Source of the DNA: Bradyrhizobium sp. SZCCT0231
GTDB lineage: Bacteria > Pseudomonadota > Alphaproteobacteria > Rhizobiales > Xanthobacteraceae
Length of the DNA stretch: 64,000 nucleotides
Assembly (NCBI RefSeq): GCF_018130245.1
Contig: NZ_JAFCKP010000011.1
Coordinates: forward strand, 1-64,000
Reading direction: 5' to 3'
The first letter of the stretch is position 1. The number at the start of each line of letters is the position of its first letter. The notes beneath the pieces were generated by a model. The model saw only the letters and a list, made by a program, of their open reading frames with translations, ran no database searches and had not been told where the DNA came from. The translations under genes and the position numbers were made by a program. Below are positions 43,364 to 50,879 of the stretch, piece after piece.

Positions 43364-44002
43364 CTAGCTGCGCCGAGGTCGGCGGACTGCTCTCACATTG
43401 CCGCTACCACCGCCGCCGCAGAAGAAGCTATCGCCGCCGTCGGACTCCAAGCCTGACACGATCGTCCCGGCGGGCATGTCGAGTTGCTCGATCACGTTGC
43501 CGGTTTCGGGGTCGATCCGCCGCAAATCGCTCTCCTCGCCCTCCCAGGTGCCATGCCAGAGCTCGCCGTCGACCCAGGTCACCCCGGTCACGAAACGCTT
43601 GCTCTCGATGGTGCGCAGAACTCTTCCCGTTTCGGGATCGACCTGATGGATCTTGCGCTCGCGATATTGCCCGACCCAGAGCGAGCCCTCGGCCCAGGCA
43701 AGGCCGGAATCGCCGCCGCCGCCGGGCGCCGGAATGGTGCCGAGCACCTTGCCCGAGGCCGCATCGATTTTCTGGATGCGATCCTCGGCGATCTGGAACA
43801 GGTGCCTTCCGTCGAACGCCGTTCCCGCATGCGCGGCGACGTCGATGGAGCGCGCGATCCTGCCGTCGGCCGGATCGACGGCGTTCAACTTGTCGCCGGA
43901 TGCGAACCAGACATGCTTGCCGTCATAGGTGACGCCGTGCACGGCCTCGACGCCTGGAAAGGGCCCATACTCCGTGACGATCTCGGCGGCTGAACGTTTC
44001 AT
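43364..44002 (-). CDS. beta-propeller (NHL/Vgb-like) protein
   Basis: A 212-residue protein built of repeated blades: EAVHGVTYDGKHVWFASGDK, GTAFDGRHLFQIAEDRIQKI, GLAWAEGSLWVGQYRERKIH, and GVTWVDGELWHGTWEGEESD, each ending in a D-P-E/A-T-G turn. No signal peptide. The family includes streptogramin lyase-like and glutamine-cyclotransferase-like proteins; no catalytic residues can be assigned. The ATG at 44002 is 29 bases after the stop of the regulator gene upstream, on the same strand, so they probably form an operon. Confidence 0.8.
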   Translation of the reverse strand: MKRSAAEIVTEYGPFPGVEAVHGVTYDGKHVWFASGDKLNAVDPADGRIARSIDVAAHAGTAFDGRHLFQIAEDRIQKIDAASGKVLGTIPAPGGGGDSGLAWAEGSLWVGQYRERKIHQVDPETGRVLRTIESKRFVTGVTWVDGELWHGTWEGEESDLRRIDPETGNVIEQLDMPAGTIVSGLESDGGDSFFCGGGGSGNVRAVRRPRRS

Positions 44003-44031
44003 GTGCTCGATCCTTGATGCTTGCGCGCATC

Positions 44032-45252
44032 CTACGTCTTCAGGAGCGGCGTGGGGAGTAACAAGCCTGTCGGGAAACCCGGAACGGGCGGCGTCATCCA
44101 GCGGCACGCCCGTCCGTGTCCGAAGGACTGCACCTTGCCCGATCGCGCCAGCTCTTCGAGGGCGCGCTGCACGGTGCGCGGGCTGATCGCAAGCGCAAGT
44201 GCGAGCGCCGAGCTCGACCATGGCTCGCCGTCGGCGAGAAAGGCGAGGACAGCGGCGTGCTTCTCCTCGACGGGCCGTGCCAGCACGAGGACGTCGCGCG
44301 TCTTCCGCGGCGCCAGCACGAAGCCCTGCTTCGTCGCGCTGATGTCGGCGAGAGGCTCGAGCATGGTGCGGAGCCGTCCGATCTCGACGCGCAAGCGCGC
44401 GCGGTGCGATTCGTCGGCGTGCCTCGCTTGAAACGCGCCCGATATCAGCGTCTCTCGCAGGACATCCGCGGGCCATGCCTGCGCCAGCAGACGCGCGAGC
44501 GCGAACAGCACGGGGCGCGTTCCGAGCGACACCGCGACACCTTGCCTGCGCACCACATGATGGAAGGTGTCCACGACGAGCGCTGTCGAGGTCGCCAGTC
44601 GTTCGACCTCTCCGAGCAACAACGGATGTTCGCTGCCGCGCGCGATCAGGCGCGCTGCCGGCGTGTCGAGGATCAGTTTCGCGCTGTCGACCTCGGCCGC
44701 GAGCGCCGGGATTTTCGCAAGGCGCGCCGCGTGAGCCGCGCGGCTGAGGGCCGTGCGCGCATCCGTCGTTCTGAGCCGCCTGATGGCGATGCCGGCGACC
44801 ACGAGCTCGCGGACGACTTGGGAGGCGGGCGGGAGCGGCGTGGGACGGACTTCAGCCAGCGTGCGCTCTGCCTCGTCAAGCCGCCCGACCAGAAGCAGGC
44901 GGCGCGCCTCGATGTGACCGGCATGGGCGGCATTGGCGAGATCGCCGTGCTTTTCGAGCGTCGCGCGTGCCGCCGCGAGCGTCTTCACCGGCCAGTTCAA
45001 ATCGCGCGAGACCAGCGCAATCTCGGCTTCGGCGACGATGCACCTTGCGCGTGCCACCGCCTCGCGCGGACCGAAGGCGCGCGCGGCAGTGCGCAGCAGC
45101 GACTTGGCTTTGGCGAGATCGCCGAGCTGCGCCATCGCGATGCCGCGCAGTGCCAGCGACGGCGCATCATTGCGCAGCGCAACGCGGTTCAAGGCACCGA
45201 GCGGATCACCGGCTTCGAGCGCGCGCGCGGCGGCGGTGATCAGCGACTCCAT
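44032..45252 (-). CDS. winged-helix regulator with helical-repeat N-terminus
   Basis: A 406-residue protein. The first 200 residues are TPR-like helical repeats (ALRGIAMAQLGDLAKAKSLL, ARRLLLVGRLDEAERTLAEV). The middle (VSLGTRPVLFALARLLAQAW, RARLRVEIGRLRTMLEP, ATKQGFVL) resembles an OmpR-type winged helix. The end (EPWSSSALALALAISPRTVQ, RALEELARSGKVQSFGHGRA) is a second winged helix. The ATG at 45252 (MESLITAAARA) is chosen; the upstream frame is less typical. It is divergent from a DUF899 gene 90 bases away, which it may control, and is in tandem with a beta-propeller gene. Confidence 0.78.
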   Translation of the reverse strand: MESLITAAARALEAGDPLGALNRVALRNDAPSLALRGIAMAQLGDLAKAKSLLRTAARAFGPREAVARARCIVAEAEIALVSRDLNWPVKTLAAARATLEKHGDLANAAHAGHIEARRLLLVGRLDEAERTLAEVRPTPLPPASQVVRELVVAGIAIRRLRTTDARTALSRAAHAARLAKIPALAAEVDSAKLILDTPAARLIARGSEHPLLLGEVERLATSTALVVDTFHHVVRRQGVAVSLGTRPVLFALARLLAQAWPADVLRETLISGAFQARHADESHRARLRVEIGRLRTMLEPLADISATKQGFVLAPRKTRDVLVLARPVEEKHAAVLAFLADGEPWSSSALALALAISPRTVQRALEELARSGKVQSFGHGRACRWMTPPVPGFPTGLLLPTPLLKT

Positions 45253-45342
45253 GTCAATCCCGCCACACTTGTTACTCCCACCGCGCAGCCGCTTGGTGCC
45301 AGAAGTCGTTGGCAGGACGTCAAGCAAGAGCTTCGGAGAGTC

Positions 45343-46137
45343 ATGATGACATCAGCAGAAAAAGCAGGAACCAACGGACACACCGCCATGCAGACCCCGC
45401 CGGTGGTGTCGCCGCAGGACTGGGAGGCCGCCCGCCAGCAACTGCTCGTGAAGGAAAAGGCGCATACCCGTGCCCGCGACGCCCTGGCCGCCGAGCGCCG
45501 GCGCATGCCATGGATGGAGGTTGCCAAAACCTATGCGTTCGAGGGGCCCGGCGGCAAGGTCAGTTTGGCTGATCTGTTCCAGGGCCGGCGGCAGCTGATC
45601 GTCTATCGCGCCTTCTTCGAACCGGGCGTGTTCGGCTGGCCCGATCAGGCCTGCCGGGGCTGCTCCATGGTCGCCGATCAGGTCGCCCATGTCTCGCACT
45701 TGAACGCCCGCGATACCACGCTGGTGTTCGCCTCGCGCGCGCCGCAGGCCGACATCGTCAGGCTGAAGCAGCGGATGGGCTGGACCATGCCCTGGGTCAC
45801 CATCACCGACAGCTTCGATGCCGATTTCGGCGTGGACGAGTGGCACGGGACGAATGTGTTCTACCGCGACGGGACGCGCATCTTCCGCACCTATTTCGTC
45901 AAGAGCCGAGGCGACGAGCAGATGGGCGGCACCTGGAACTATCTCGACATCACCCCGCTCGGCCGCCAGGAGGTGTGGGAGGACTCGCCCAAGGGCTATC
46001 CGCAGACGCCGACCTACAAATGGTGGAATTGGCACGACAGCTACACCGAAGGCGCGGCACCCGACAAGAAATGGGTGGAGGTCTCGGACGCCGGCGAGAA
46101 GGCGTTTCGCGAGGAGGCCGCGGGAGGTCGTGACTAA
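45343..46137 (+). CDS. DUF899 family thioredoxin-like protein
   Basis: A 264-residue protein of the DUF899 family. VVSPQDWEAARQQLLVKEKA is the hallmark N-terminus, followed by ERRRMPWMEVAKTYAFEGPG, LIVYRAFFEPGVFGWPDQAC, and GCSMVADQVAHVSHL; the C-x-G-C (ACRGC) pair is probably redox active. YFVKSRGDEQMGGTWNYLDI is also conserved. Members are thought to be dithiol-disulfide oxidoreductases. ATG codons at 45343 and 45346 are both possible after CGGAGAG. A small membrane-protein gene overlaps its end. Confidence 0.88.
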   Translation: MMTSAEKAGTNGHTAMQTPPVVSPQDWEAARQQLLVKEKAHTRARDALAAERRRMPWMEVAKTYAFEGPGGKVSLADLFQGRRQLIVYRAFFEPGVFGWPDQACRGCSMVADQVAHVSHLNARDTTLVFASRAPQADIVRLKQRMGWTMPWVTITDSFDADFGVDEWHGTNVFYRDGTRIFRTYFVKSRGDEQMGGTWNYLDITPLGRQEVWEDSPKGYPQTPTYKWWNWHDSYTEGAAPDKKWVEVSDAGEKAFREEAAGGRD

Positions 46138-46408
46138 TCCCGTCAGCGCAACTGCGCCTGCCAGCGGCGATGGCGTGATGGCCGCACGCCATCTCGCCAG
46201 ATGGCTGGCTCTGGCGGCCACGCCGACCTTCGCGGTCATGGCCGTGCTGACTGCCGGGCTCGGCGGTGGGCCGGCGGACATGCTGTGCGCCGCCGGGCAG
46301 GGATCTCTGCTCGGCGGGATGGTGCCGATGTATCTCTTGATGAGCGCGTTTCATGCATCGGCGTGGCTGAGGCTGATCGCAGAGTGGCGGGGCGGGATCA
46401 GCCGCTAA
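46130..46408 (+). CDS. small membrane protein, coupled to DUF899 gene
   Basis: A 92-residue protein with two membrane segments (WLALAATPTFAVMAVLTAGL and GGMVPMYLLMSAFHASAWLR). The GTG at 46130 lies behind GGGAGGTC and overlaps the last codons of the DUF899 gene, giving coupled translation; an ATG at 46178 is an alternative. Small membrane partners of DUF899 proteins are common in rhizobia. Function unknown. Confidence 0.72.
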   Translation: MTNPVSATAPASGDGVMAARHLARWLALAATPTFAVMAVLTAGLGGGPADMLCAAGQGSLLGGMVPMYLLMSAFHASAWLRLIAEWRGGISR

Positions 46409-46451
46409 GCGGACGTGCCGCAACCGCATAGCGAAAACAGCGCGTCGCGAT

Positions 46452-46868
46452 CTACTGTCCGCCCGTCGCTTGCAGATACGCAAGCACCTTCGCCGCCTCA
46501 TCCGCGGACACGCCGCCATAAGGCTGCATCTTGTGGCCGGACACGACCTCGTCCGGCTTGACCATGAAGCGGGTGAGCTTGTCCTGGTCCCAGACGAAGC
46601 CGGCTTCTTTCATCGACGACGAATAATTGTAGTCCGGCAGCGAGCCGGCCTTGCGTCCGACGATCTTGTTGAGGTTGGGACCGAGGCGATTGTCGCCTTC
46701 CTTCACGGAGTGGCAGGTGCGGCAGGAATTGTTGAAGGCCTGCTGGCCGGTATCGTCACCCGCGGGTTGTTGCGCGAGCGTGAAGGGCGCGGACAGCAGC
46801 AGCGTCAGTGCCCCGGCGCCGATCGCGTGCACCCACGCTCTTGACGAAGGTTGCAGGCGTGGTTGCAT
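46452..46868 (-). CDS. exported c-type cytochrome
   Basis: A 138-residue protein with a signal peptide (WVHAIGAGALTLLLSAPFTL...AQQ). One haem-binding CRTCH follows FNNS, and the distal Met is likely in SGHKMQPYGGV. This is the cytochrome c2 / class I type, a soluble periplasmic electron carrier. The ATG at 46868 follows GGAGGCGCAA and is preferred over two upstream in-frame starts, one of which lies beyond a terminator. The exact redox partner is unknown. Confidence 0.9.
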   Translation of the reverse strand: MQPRLQPSSRAWVHAIGAGALTLLLSAPFTLAQQPAGDDTGQQAFNNSCRTCHSVKEGDNRLGPNLNKIVGRKAGSLPDYNYSSSMKEAGFVWDQDKLTRFMVKPDEVVSGHKMQPYGGVSADEAAKVLAYLQATGGQ

Positions 46869-46920
46869 TTGCGCCTCCATCGGGGATCGCGCCGCAACAG
46901 GCGCGTCGGGATGTCGAGGG

Positions 46921-46954
46921 CAAACAAAGACGGCCCCGGCGGGTTCCGGGGCCG
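46921..46954 (-). terminator. rho-independent terminator
   Basis: CGGCCCCGG (46931-46939) and CCGGGGCCG (46946-46954) form a 9-bp stem. On the minus strand it is followed by TCTTTGTTTG. It ends the L,D-transpeptidase transcript at 46978 and lies upstream of the cytochrome start. Confidence 0.85.
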
Positions 46955-46977
46955 CTTGCGTCACAATGTCCGGTCGC

Positions 46978-47694
46978 TCAGCGCGTTGCCGTGCCGAGCT
47001 CGGCCCTGCGCTCGGTCATCGGCAGCACGACCACCTTGGTGCCGACGTTGACGCGGGAATAGAGGTCGGTGACGTCCTCGTTGGTCATGCGGATGCAGCC
47101 CGAGGAGACGCGCTTGCCGATGGTCTCGGGGGCGTTGGTGCCGTGGATGCGGTAGATGGTGCCGCCGAGATACATCGCACGGGCGCCGAGCGGATTGCCG
47201 GGGCCGCCGGCCATGTGGCGCGGCAGATAGGGCTGGCGGGCGATCATCTCCGGCGGCGGAGTCCAGGCCGGCCATTCGGCCTTGCGGCTCACCGACTGGA
47301 TGCCGGACCAGGTGAAGCCGTCGCGGCCGACGCCGATGCCGTAGCGCAGCGCCTGGCCATTGCCGAGCACGTAATAGAGATAGGTGTTGGGCGTATCGAT
47401 GATGATGGTGCCCGGCGCCTCGCGCGTTGCATAGGAAACGGTCTGGCGGCGGAAGCGGGCCGGCAGCTCGACCGTGTCCTGATCCTCGGACGGCGCGGCC
47501 TGGTAAGGCGTTGCCTGGTAGGGCTGATAAGGCTGGATCGGCTGCGGCGCGGCCATCGGCGGCAGCGGCTGGAAGAAGGGGAAGAGCTGCATCGGCGCGG
47601 CGTTGGCTGCACCTGCGAACGCAATTGCGGAGACCGCGACTGCGCCGAATGCAACGGCGCGCGAAAACGTCTTGAACGTGTCCAGATTGAACAT
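46978..47694 (-). CDS. L,D-transpeptidase (YkuD domain)
   Basis: A 238-residue exported enzyme. The N-terminal hydrophobic segment (AVAFGAVAVSAIAFAGAANA) is a signal peptide, followed by a Pro/Gln/Tyr-rich linker and the YkuD domain from about 75. The catalytic pair is H184 (HGTNAPETIG) and C200 (SSGCIRM), with the usual R202. It forms L,D crosslinks or protein attachments in peptidoglycan. It is a paralogue of 5771-6967 with about the same domain but a shorter linker. A strong terminator follows. Confidence 0.93.
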   Translation of the reverse strand: MFNLDTFKTFSRAVAFGAVAVSAIAFAGAANAAPMQLFPFFQPLPPMAAPQPIQPYQPYQATPYQAAPSEDQDTVELPARFRRQTVSYATREAPGTIIIDTPNTYLYYVLGNGQALRYGIGVGRDGFTWSGIQSVSRKAEWPAWTPPPEMIARQPYLPRHMAGGPGNPLGARAMYLGGTIYRIHGTNAPETIGKRVSSGCIRMTNEDVTDLYSRVNVGTKVVVLPMTERRAELGTATR

Positions 47695-47893
47695 GTGATC
47701 GCCCCTGTTTGCTCGGTGTTTCTGCTCACCGCGGCACCGTTTCGGTGCTCCGTTGCCTTAAGTCCTAACGGCAAAACGTTTCGGGACATTTGCGCGGAAA
47801 ACCGAAAACGGTTTCGTGGCGGCAAGGATTGTTTCATGACAGTTTCGTGGCTCCGCGGGCCCGTTAACGAACAAAACAGCACGCCGACACTTC

Positions 47894-47905
47894 TGTGACG
47901 TCACA
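47894..47905. promoter_or_regulatory. 12-bp palindrome upstream of glycosyltransferase
   Basis: TGTGACGTCACA is a perfect palindrome 64 bases before the glycosyltransferase ATG and lies in the divergent region with the L,D-transpeptidase. It looks like a binding site for a dimeric regulator, for example of CRP/FNR or other type; the spacing does not fit classical CRP. Confidence 0.35.
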
Positions 47906-47968
47906 CGCCTGAAATATCCTTCGTTGATGGTCGATGCCTGAGAATCATCAAACTCTCGGGATTTCCCC

Positions 47969-49021
47969 ATGCGAGTATTAATCGCGACCGACGCCTGGCA
48001 TCCGCAGGTCAACGGTGTGGTCCGGACGCTGACTTCGCTGGCGAATGCGGCCAAGGCCCTCGATGTCGAGATCGACTTCCTCACCCCCGACGGCTTTCCG
48101 TCCTGGCCGCTGCCGACCTATCCCGGCCTGCGCGTTGCGCTGCCTACGGGTAAGGAGATCGCGCGGCGGATCGAGAGGGCGGCGCCGGACGCGCTGCACA
48201 TCGCGACCGAGGGCCCGATCGGCTGGGCCGCGCGGGCCTATTGCCGCCGCAACCGGCTCGCTTTCACCACCTCCTATACGACGCGGTTTCCGGAATACGT
48301 CTCGGTGCGGACCGGCATCCCGGCCGCAATCGGATACGCGGTGCTGCGCCATTTCCACGATGCCGCCGCCATGACCATGGTGGCGACGCCCTCGCTGCGG
48401 CAGGAGCTGTCCGAGCGCGGCTTCAAGCGGCTCGGCTTCTGGACGCGCGGCGTCGACACCGAGCTGTTCCATCCCGACGCTCCGGCCACGCTCGACCTGC
48501 CGCGCCCGATCTTCATGACCATGGGACGCGTGGCGGTGGAGAAGAATCTCGAAGCGTTCCTCTCGCTCGACCTGCCCGGCACCAAGGTCGTCGTCGGCGA
48601 CGGCCCGCAGAAGGCGGCGCTCGAAAAGAAATATCCGGACGCAGTGTTCCTCGGCGAGAAGAAGGGAGCGGATCTCACCGCCCATCTCGCCGCCGCCGAC
48701 GTGTTCGTGTTTCCGAGCCTGACCGACACCTTCGGCGTGGTGCAGCTCGAGGCGCTCGCCTGCGGCACGCCGGTTGCGGCCTTTCCGGTCACGGGTCCGA
48801 AGGACGTCATCGCCGATCACCCGATCGGCGCGATCGACCACGATCTGCGCACCGCCTGCCTGCGCGCGCTCACCATGTCGCGCGAGACCTGCCGCAATTT
48901 CGCGCTGGAGCGCTCCTGGGAGAACAGCGCGCGCCAGTTCGTCGGCAATCTCACCTCACTTCAGCCCAGCCGCGCCTTGCGTGCCTCGCCTCGGATGGCG
49001 CGGCGGCCGGTGCGCAGCTGA
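47969..49021 (+). CDS. GT4-like glycosyltransferase
   Basis: A 350-residue GT-B glycosyltransferase. MRVLIATDAWHPQVNGVVRT is the typical opening of the alpha-mannosyltransferase / sulfoquinovosyl- and glycosyl-diacylglycerol synthase group. Later segments are GRVAVEKNLEAFLSL and TDTFGVVQLEALACGTPVAA with the nucleotide-sugar binding Glu. The likely product is a lipid-linked sugar, but donor and acceptor are not fixed. It stands 33 bases upstream of pmtA on the same strand, suggesting a shared operon and membrane-lipid role. Confidence 0.88.
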   Translation: MRVLIATDAWHPQVNGVVRTLTSLANAAKALDVEIDFLTPDGFPSWPLPTYPGLRVALPTGKEIARRIERAAPDALHIATEGPIGWAARAYCRRNRLAFTTSYTTRFPEYVSVRTGIPAAIGYAVLRHFHDAAAMTMVATPSLRQELSERGFKRLGFWTRGVDTELFHPDAPATLDLPRPIFMTMGRVAVEKNLEAFLSLDLPGTKVVVGDGPQKAALEKKYPDAVFLGEKKGADLTAHLAAADVFVFPSLTDTFGVVQLEALACGTPVAAFPVTGPKDVIADHPIGAIDHDLRTACLRALTMSRETCRNFALERSWENSARQFVGNLTSLQPSRALRASPRMARRPVRS

Positions 49022-49054
49022 TCGTCAATTCGAACCACAGCGAGAACCTCATCG

Positions 49055-49744
49055 ATGGCTAAGATCATGAACCTTGACGGCACGCAGCAGCTCGATCTCA
49101 CCCGTGGCACGGTCGAGCAGGCCTATGACCGCTGGGCGCCCGTCTACGACCTCGTGTTCGGCGGCGTGTTCGCCAAGGGGCGGCAGGCCGCGATCGCGGC
49201 CACCAACAAGATCGGCGGCCGCGTGCTCGAGGTCGGCGTCGGTACCGGCATCTCGCTGCCGCTCTATGCCCCCAACGTTCGCATCTTCGGCACCGACATT
49301 TCGGAAGCGATGCTGGACAAGGCGCGCCGCCGGGTGAAGGAGCAGAAGCTGAAGAACGTCGAGGGCCTCGCGGTGATGGACGCCGAGAAGCTCGAATTCC
49401 CTGACAATTCCTTCGACGTCGTGATGGCGCAATATGTCGTGACGGCCGTGCCGAACCCGGAGAAGGCGCTCGACGAATTCGCCCGCGTGCTGCGCCCGGG
49501 CGGCGAGCTGATCATCCTGACCCGCGTCAGCGCCGATGCCGGCATGCGCCGCTTCATCGAGCAGAAGCTCCAGCCGGTGGTGCGTCCGCTCGGCTTCCGC
49601 ACCGCCGAATTCGCCTGGTCGCGCTATGCCAAGTGGCTCTCCGGCGCGAACGGCATCGAGCTCGCCGAGCGCCGCCTGATCCCGCCGCTGGGGCACTTCT
49701 CGCTGGTCCGCTTCCGCAAGGTCGACGTCGCCAAGGCAGCCTGA
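49055..49744 (+). CDS. pmtA: phosphatidylethanolamine N-methyltransferase PmtA
   Basis: A 229-residue class I SAM-dependent methyltransferase. SAM motif I is VLEVGVGTGISLPLY near residues 53-67, then IFGTDISEAMLDKAR and VMAQYVVTAVPNPEKALDEF. The N-terminus (YDRWAPVYDLVFGGVFAKGR) is the signature of the Rhodobacter/rhizobial-type PmtA, which makes phosphatidylcholine by triple methylation of phosphatidylethanolamine. A Psd gene at 52580 supplies the substrate. The substrate class is inferred from the family. Confidence 0.87.
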   Translation: MAKIMNLDGTQQLDLTRGTVEQAYDRWAPVYDLVFGGVFAKGRQAAIAATNKIGGRVLEVGVGTGISLPLYAPNVRIFGTDISEAMLDKARRRVKEQKLKNVEGLAVMDAEKLEFPDNSFDVVMAQYVVTAVPNPEKALDEFARVLRPGGELIILTRVSADAGMRRFIEQKLQPVVRPLGFRTAEFAWSRYAKWLSGANGIELAERRLIPPLGHFSLVRFRKVDVAKAA

Positions 49745-49869
49745 TCTGAAGCTCACGCGTCGCGTGCGTCATCGCGCCGCTGCACATCGTCACATGACAA
49801 AATGATGATGTCACACGGCCTACATCGAATCCCTGTAATTCCGGACCCGAAAGCATTTTGGGGGAGAGC

Positions 49870-50529
49870 ATGATCAAGAATTATCTCGAGCAGCTGCGGA
49901 TCCAGCGCTGGGACGACCATCGCTACTATCACCACAGCCGCATCAATCAGAGCCTGCACTTCGTCAGTGCCCTGAGCTTCCTCTTCGCCTATGTCTGGCT
50001 GTTCATCGATCCCGTCGTCTCGGCGCTGGTCGGCTGGCTGGTGTCGATGACCTCGCGCCAGGCCGGTCACTTCTTCTTCGAGCCGCACACTTACGACCAC
50101 ATCAACCAGGCGACGCACGAGTACAAGGAAGAGATCAAGGTCGGCTACAATTTGCAGCGCAAGGTGGTGCTGATGGCGATCTGGGCGTTCTCGCCCCTGG
50201 TGCTGGTCGTCGATCCCACGCTGTTCGGCCTGTTCACGCCCTGGCAAAGCGCGACCGACTTCATGCGTCAGGTCGCCAAGATCTGGCTCGTGGTCGGCGG
50301 CGGCGGGCTGCTGTTCCGCACGGTGCACCTGTTCTTCATCCGCGACGTCGAGACCGGCCTCGTCTGGATGACCAAGATCCTGACCGACCCCTTCCACGAC
50401 CTGATGCTCTATCGCAATGCCCCGCTGGCGCTGATGCGCGGCGAGCTGATGGATCCCGGCCTGCACCTCAACCCCGAGCACACGCTGGGCTTCATCGACG
50501 AGCCCATGCTCGAAGAGCAGCACGCCTGA
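49870..50529 (+). CDS. membrane protein, Mpo1-like/fatty-acid-hydroxylase-like
   Basis: A 219-residue membrane protein with at least three segments (FVSALSFLFAYVWLFIDPVV, VVLMAIWAFSPLVLVV, IWLVVGGGGLLFRTVHLFFI). Several His clusters, HRYYHHSRINQSLHFV and RQAGHFFFEPHTYDH, recall DUF962/Mpo1-type iron-dependent lipid oxidases, although the spacing is not exact. The ATG at 49870 follows GGGGGAGAGC. It is downstream of pmtA and probably lipid-related. Confidence 0.62.
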   Translation: MIKNYLEQLRIQRWDDHRYYHHSRINQSLHFVSALSFLFAYVWLFIDPVVSALVGWLVSMTSRQAGHFFFEPHTYDHINQATHEYKEEIKVGYNLQRKVVLMAIWAFSPLVLVVDPTLFGLFTPWQSATDFMRQVAKIWLVVGGGGLLFRTVHLFFIRDVETGLVWMTKILTDPFHDLMLYRNAPLALMRGELMDPGLHLNPEHTLGFIDEPMLEEQHA

Positions 50530-50570
50530 GCGCGCGCCGCACACAACACACTCCGATGTCTGATGGTTAC

Positions 50571-50875
50571 GTCATGCCCGGCCTCGCGCCGGGCATCCAC
50601 GTCTGGGGGGCGCTTTCTTCGCCTCTCCCCGCGTGCGGTCGGACAATCGCATATGGTGCAAACAATGCAGCGGCACCGGGAGTGGGCTCCCTCTCCCGCT
50701 TGCGGGGGAGGGCTGGGGTGGGGGTGTCTCCGCGTCGGGATTGTCGGGGATTACTGAGGATGTCCCCGTGCGGTGAGAACCCTCACCCGCCGCGCGCGGG
50801 ACGATGCTTTCGCATCGCCCGGGGCGCGTCGGCCTCTCCCGCAAGCGGGAGAGGCGGAGCAAGCCCGCGCAGTGT
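50571..50875. repeat. mosaic of family C and D palindromes
   Basis: Starts with half a family C repeat (GTCATGCCCGGCCTCGCGCC). CTCTCCCGCTTGCGGGGGAG and CCTCTCCCGCAAGCGGGAGA, both family D hairpins, follow in a GC-rich, non-coding stretch. It fills the 350-base gap between two convergent genes (stops at 50529 and 50880). No gene is seen in it. Confidence 0.7.
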
Positions 50876-50879
50876 GGCC

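Noticed and set aside
41585-43456. 623-codon open frame on the plus strand
   Set aside because: Antisense to the DUF4403 gene; Arg- and His-rich shadow.
44116-45342. Upstream extension of the DUF899 frame to 673 residues
   Set aside because: It is antisense to the winged-helix regulator; the conserved DUF899 N-terminus starts after 45343.
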